Of a stretch of 64,000 nt of DNA, positions 60,829 through 64,000 are shown one piece after another. Each line of letters starts with the position of its first letter. Positions within the stretch are counted from its first letter, which is position 1. Origin of the DNA: Cystobacter fuscus. GTDB lineage: Bacteria > Myxococcota > Myxococcia > Myxococcales > Myxococcaceae. The position numbers and the translations under genes were made by a program. The notes under the pieces are model-generated. The model was not told the DNA's origin and did not search any database. It saw only the letters and a program-made list of their open reading frames with translations. The stretch is from contig NZ_CP022098.1 of the NCBI RefSeq assembly GCF_002305875.1, forward strand, positions 2,790,001-2,854,000. The letters are read 5' to 3'.

Positions 60829-61810
60829 ACTGCTGCTGGGAGGTGTGTTGGTGGCCGCCCTCGTCCTCTACGCGCTCTTCGGGGGCGCGGACTTCGGGGG
60901 CGGGGTGTGGGACTTGCTGGCCTCGGGGCCGCGCCAGGCGAAGCAGCGGGAGTTGATCGCCCGGGCGCTCGGGCCGGTGTGGGAGGTGAACCACGTCTGG
61001 CTCATCCTCGCCGTCGTCATCCTCTTCTCGGCGTTTCCCCGGGCCTTCGCGGCGCTGTCGGTGGCGCTGCACGTGCCGCTGACGTTGCTGCTGCTGGGCA
61101 TCGTGTTCCGCGGCACGGCCTTCACCTTCCGCACCTACGACGCGCGGGCGGACCGGGTGCAACGTCGCTGGGGGCTCGTCTTCAGCGGGGCGAGCGTGTT
61201 GTCGCCGGCGCTGCTCGGGCTGTGCGTGGGGGCCATGGCGGGGGGCGAGCTGGGAGGAGGGGAGCGCGCCCTGTTCTCCGGATGGCTGTCGCCCTTCGCG
61301 CTGGCGGTGGGGCTGTTCGCGTTGTGCCTGTTCGCCTTCCTGGCGGCGGTGTACCTCACTGCGGAGACGAACGAGCCCGCGCTCCAGGAGGACTTCCGGC
61401 GCCGGGCGCTGGGGGCGGGCGTGGCGGTGTTCGTGGCGGCGCTCGGAGTGCTGGTGCTCGCGCGAGGGGGAGCGCCCCGGGTGTGGGTGGGGCTGACGAC
61501 CTCGTCTTATGCGCTGGCGCTGCACGCGGCGACGGCCGTGGTGGCGGTGCTCGCCTTCGGGCTGCTGCTCACCCGGCGCTTCGCGTGGGCGCGCGTGGCG
61601 GCCGCGGCGCAGGTGGGTCTCATCGTCGCCGGGTGGGCGGCCTCTCAGTACCCGTACCTCGTGGTGCCGGACCTCACCCTCCAGTCGGCGGCGGCGTCGC
61701 CCGTGGCCCAGCGCGTCCTGCTGATGGCGCTCGCGGTGGGCGCCGCGTTGATCTTCCCCTCGTTGCTGTTGCTGTTCCGGGTCTTCCGCGCGCCGCCCAG
61801 GACGTCCTGA
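60818..61810 (+). CDS. cydB: Cytochrome bd-type quinol oxidase subunit II
   Basis: This 330-residue membrane protein with about eight helices begins PTELLLGGVLVAALVLYALF and has the conserved GGADFGGGVWDLLA and GPVWEVNHVWLILAVVILFSAFP near the N-terminus, as in CydB. It overlaps cydA by 11 nt and forms the heterodimer with it. No cydX or cydDC assembly genes follow, so these are elsewhere or not needed. Confidence 0.93.
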   Translation: MPTELLLGGVLVAALVLYALFGGADFGGGVWDLLASGPRQAKQRELIARALGPVWEVNHVWLILAVVILFSAFPRAFAALSVALHVPLTLLLLGIVFRGTAFTFRTYDARADRVQRRWGLVFSGASVLSPALLGLCVGAMAGGELGGGERALFSGWLSPFALAVGLFALCLFAFLAAVYLTAETNEPALQEDFRRRALGAGVAVFVAALGVLVLARGGAPRVWVGLTTSSYALALHAATAVVAVLAFGLLLTRRFAWARVAAAAQVGLIVAGWAASQYPYLVVPDLTLQSAAASPVAQRVLLMALAVGAALIFPSLLLLFRVFRAPPRTS

Positions 61811-61888
61811 CGGGCGGCCACCTCACCGAGCCCCTGCTTTTCATCGTTCCTTCCCATGCCCACCTTGGAGCCAGGGAAAGGCCAGGAG

Positions 61889-62494
61889 ATGGACACGGAG
61901 CGACCGAGACGCAGGGCGCCGGGCTGGGCGAAGGCGCGCATCTACACGGTGGGCCATTCCACGCGCTCGGCGGAGGAGCTGGTGGAGCTGCTCCAGGCGC
62001 ATGACATCCAGACGCTCGTGGACATCCGCACGGTGCCCCGCTCGCGGACGAATCCCCAGTTCAACCGGGACACGTTGCCCCGGACGCTCGCGCGGGCGGA
62101 CATCCGGTACGTGCACCTGGCGAGACTCGGAGGACTGCGGCGCGCGCGGGCGGACTCACCCAACGGCGCGTGGCGCAACGCCAGCTTCCGAGGCTATGCC
62201 GACTACATGCTGACGGACGAGTTCACGCGGGGGCTCGAGGAACTGAGGGAACTGACTCCGGACGGGCCGCTGGCGCTCATGTGCGCCGAGGCGGTGCGCT
62301 GGCGGTGTCACCGTTCGCTCGTGGCGGACGCGCTGTTCGCCCGGGGCGTGGAGGTGCTGCACATCACCAGCCGCACCCGCGCCGAGCCGCACAAGCTCAC
62401 TTCCTTCGCGCGACTGCACGGCAGGCAGGTGCTCTATCCCGAGGACAGGACTTCGTCCGCGGACCTGTCCGCGCCGAGTGCATCGGGGAGTTGA
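61889..62494 (+). CDS. DUF488 domain protein
   Basis: This 201-residue protein has the DUF488 core: IYTVGHSTRSAEELVELLQ, TLVDIRTVPRSRTNPQFN, a LARLGGLR segment and the nucleophile-like LALMCAEAVRWRCHRSLVAD with Cys residues, ending EVLHIT. The function of the family is not known. ATG 61889 follows GGGAAAGG; an upstream ATG at 61856 lacks a ribosome site. It is downstream of cydB by about 80 bp. Confidence 0.85.
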   Translation: MDTERPRRRAPGWAKARIYTVGHSTRSAEELVELLQAHDIQTLVDIRTVPRSRTNPQFNRDTLPRTLARADIRYVHLARLGGLRRARADSPNGAWRNASFRGYADYMLTDEFTRGLEELRELTPDGPLALMCAEAVRWRCHRSLVADALFARGVEVLHITSRTRAEPHKLTSFARLHGRQVLYPEDRTSSADLSAPSASGS

Positions 62495-62577
62495 GGGCGC
62501 GAGCCTGGGCCCAGTCCGCCATCGTGGACGGGAACGTTCTTGCCATCCTCTTCGTCCGTGGTTCGTTCTCGGCGCTC

Positions 62578-63402
62578 ATGCTGCCTTCGGTCCGCTCCGG
62601 CTGTTCCCGGTTCATCCTCCTGCTTCTGAGCTGTGCGCTGCTCGGCTCGTGCGCGGCCCATCCCCGGCACTCCGGCTTCTCCGGTGGGGCCTTGCGCCTC
62701 GACTCGGAGACGGCAGGCCGCATGCGCCATGCCGCGGCCTTGAAGAGAGCGGCGGGTGTAGTGGTCTCCACAGTCGCCGCGGCCTCGACGATTGGCCTCC
62801 TGGCTCCCGAGGTCCTCGGGTTTTTCCAGAACGATGAGGAGGAACTCAGTCGGTTGGAGGTAGCCCTCCTGGAGTGTGTCCAGCGAGCGGAGCGGGACAT
62901 CAACGCCGAGCGCTTTGGCTACGGCGCCCCAACCGCTGCGGACTGCAATGCGGTGGTGGGGGTAGACCGGTGTGGCAGGCCCATCTACCAGTCCATGGAA
63001 CTGGGCAACTTGAAGCACGCCCGAGCCCTCGCTTGTATGCAAGACATCCTGAAAGAACTCTGGCCCGGCCCCTTCAGCATCGAGCAGCGGTATCGGTTCT
63101 ATCGCCATGCCAAGGTCCTCGAGACGGTCAGCCGAGAGCAGGAGAAGCGCCTTCTCGATGCGGACTGTGCCGAAGAGCTACGGGGCACCATCAAGCCCGA
63201 TGTTGTCCTCCACGCGGACCGCCATCTTCTCCAGGCCATCCTGATCCTGGATCTCAAGTTCCCTTGCTCCGGAAGCGGGAAGCCCAAGTGGACGGAGTAT
63301 GGTGACAAGAGTGCCTATGCCGGTTCGAGTCAGGATCGAATCTACCAGGAAGCGTTGGGCGGAAAATCCTTGATGTTGTCTCCAAAGGGGATCTTCGAAT
63401 GA
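62578..63402 (+). CDS. Lipoprotein toxin with PD-(D/E)xK nuclease-like C-terminus
   Basis: This 274-residue protein has a type II signal peptide ending LLGSC (Cys25). A hydrophobic stretch follows (AGVVVSTVAAASTIGLLAPEV, about 59-79) that may insert in a membrane. The C-terminal half has KPDVVLH (Asp208) and ILDLKFPC (Asp225, Lys227), a PD-(D/E)xK-like active site, and SQDRIYQEALGG. A Cys-rich middle is present. The stop codon overlaps the next gene start (ATGA). The layout, lipobox plus nuclease-like domain plus overlapping immunity gene, matches the locus at 27791. The start has no strong ribosome site. Toxin activity is inferred. Confidence 0.78.
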   Translation: MLPSVRSGCSRFILLLLSCALLGSCAAHPRHSGFSGGALRLDSETAGRMRHAAALKRAAGVVVSTVAAASTIGLLAPEVLGFFQNDEEELSRLEVALLECVQRAERDINAERFGYGAPTAADCNAVVGVDRCGRPIYQSMELGNLKHARALACMQDILKELWPGPFSIEQRYRFYRHAKVLETVSREQEKRLLDADCAEELRGTIKPDVVLHADRHLLQAILILDLKFPCSGSGKPKWTEYGDKSAYAGSSQDRIYQEALGGKSLMLSPKGIFE

Positions 63403-64000
63403 GCGAGCGCTACCCTGTGGTGCAAGTGCGTGGAATAGATGGGCAAATCACCGTTCGAGATGGTCTCATCCTGTGCTTCTTCATGCGGCGCAAGCATAAG
63501 GAAATCGCTCAGAAAATCTGGCATTCTCTACAGATCTACTTGCGTTCCATTCCCACTGAAGCACTGGCCTGGTACGTATCTCCAGAGGGAGACACGTTGC
63601 TGTTGAATGAACAGGGCTGGATGCATATCCGCGAGAAGATCCTGGATCGCCCTTGGGCTCAGGCTTGCCATGTTGAACTGTTGCAGCTGGAGTCTGGAGC
63701 GGGGGGCTACAATTTCGAATATGATGGCTACGAAATTGATCCCCTGTGTGACTATGACGAGAAAGCGGCCTGCGCCATCGCTTTCTCCCTGCCCACGGAG
63801 TATCTCCTGGAGCACGGCGCGGACAAGGTCCGAACTCTTGCCCTGGAACTGTCTCGCGATCTGCCCTTCAGCTTTGGCTACGCCAGCCTGGCCTTCGTTG
63901 CCCCCAGCGGGCAGTGGTACTCGGTCCGCAGGGAGTTGCTGCCCCTCCTCGAGCGTTACTGGGGGTTCGACCTCTACAGCCTCGGCAGGACCAGCCGAGT
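63399..64000 (+). CDS. DUF3396 (type VI immunity family) protein, 3' end cut by window edge
   Basis: This open frame begins at ATG 63399, overlapping the toxin stop by 4 nt, and stays open for 200 codons to the edge. It has an early DGLILCFFMRRKHKEIAQ segment and a later FSLPTEYLLEHGADKVRTLA block with FGYASLAFVAP. These correspond to SFSWPTEYLE and GHAGLAF in the gene at 16553, so it is a distant paralog. Codon use is less GC-rich than in neighbouring housekeeping genes. It is probably the specific antidote of the adjacent lipoprotein nuclease. Confidence 0.8.
   Translation, partial: MSERYPVVQVRGIDGQITVRDGLILCFFMRRKHKEIAQKIWHSLQIYLRSIPTEALAWYVSPEGDTLLLNEQGWMHIREKILDRPWAQACHVELLQLESGAGGYNFEYDGYEIDPLCDYDEKAACAIAFSLPTEYLLEHGADKVRTLALELSRDLPFSFGYASLAFVAPSGQWYSVRRELLPLLERYWGFDLYSLGRTSR

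Overview
The window looks like chromosome from a myxobacterium of the suborder Cystobacterineae (Archangium, Cystobacter or Melittangium type). The DNA is very GC-rich with strong third-position GC. It carries a 1795-residue Ser/Thr kinase/AAA/GAF/histidine kinase fusion, an orphan PAS kinase, a sigma-54 activator and many lipoproteins, plus toxin lipoproteins with their own immunity genes. The assignment is from gene content only. No rRNA, tRNA, CRISPR array or insertion sequence was seen.

Layout. 1-3107: two tandem minus-strand caspase-fold (clan CD-like) proteins, the first cut by the window edge. 3393-4823: cytochrome P450. 4970-10357: trifunctional kinase. 10463-15004: pirin, a divergent SDR/AraC pair, an endonuclease/exonuclease/phosphatase (EEP) protein and a DUF2127 membrane protein. 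15161-17530: toxin/immunity locus A, a SitA-like lipoprotein that seems to lack a toxin domain, followed by two immunity genes. 17565-20037: small proteins and a remnant of a second EEP gene. 20159-23962: an mrfA-mrfB (yprA-yprB) DNA-repair pair. 23964-27560: FUSC-type membrane protein and a TPR-like protein with two cyclic-nucleotide-binding domains. 27791-32442: toxin/immunity locus B, a 1289-residue lipoprotein with a C-terminal PD-(D/E)xK nuclease-like domain whose stop codon overlaps its immunity gene.

32495-35594: TetR-aminotransferase-FAD monooxygenase operon. 35657-40939: GST, M13 metallopeptidase and prolyl oligopeptidase. 40993-46765: an oxidative-stress region with dps, ahpD, ahpC, a divergent sigma-54 enhancer-binding protein, DUF3014, an XRE-cupin regulator and divergent sodB. 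46783-55106: PAS histidine kinase, GNAT, lytic transglycosylase, an AAA ATPase and an R3H/SpoIIIAA-like ATPase. 55122-59296: secreted or lipoprotein genes (Vps62-like, CHAP, ThuA-ricin, unknown). 59500-62494: cydAB (bd oxidase) and DUF488. 62578-64000: toxin/immunity locus C, a PD-(D/E)xK lipoprotein overlapping a DUF3396 immunity gene that runs off the end.

Three points stand out. First, three separate lipoprotein toxin/immunity modules lie within 50 kb, which fits outer-membrane-exchange (Sit-type) or contact-dependent kin discrimination. Second, ahpCD appears to be driven by a sigma-54 promoter with CGGTG repeats, next to a divergent activator whose GAF sensor contains four cysteines; this would be an unusual peroxide-response circuit. 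Third, the tandem caspase-fold proteins have intact His/Cys dyads, and one has a C-terminal helical tail.
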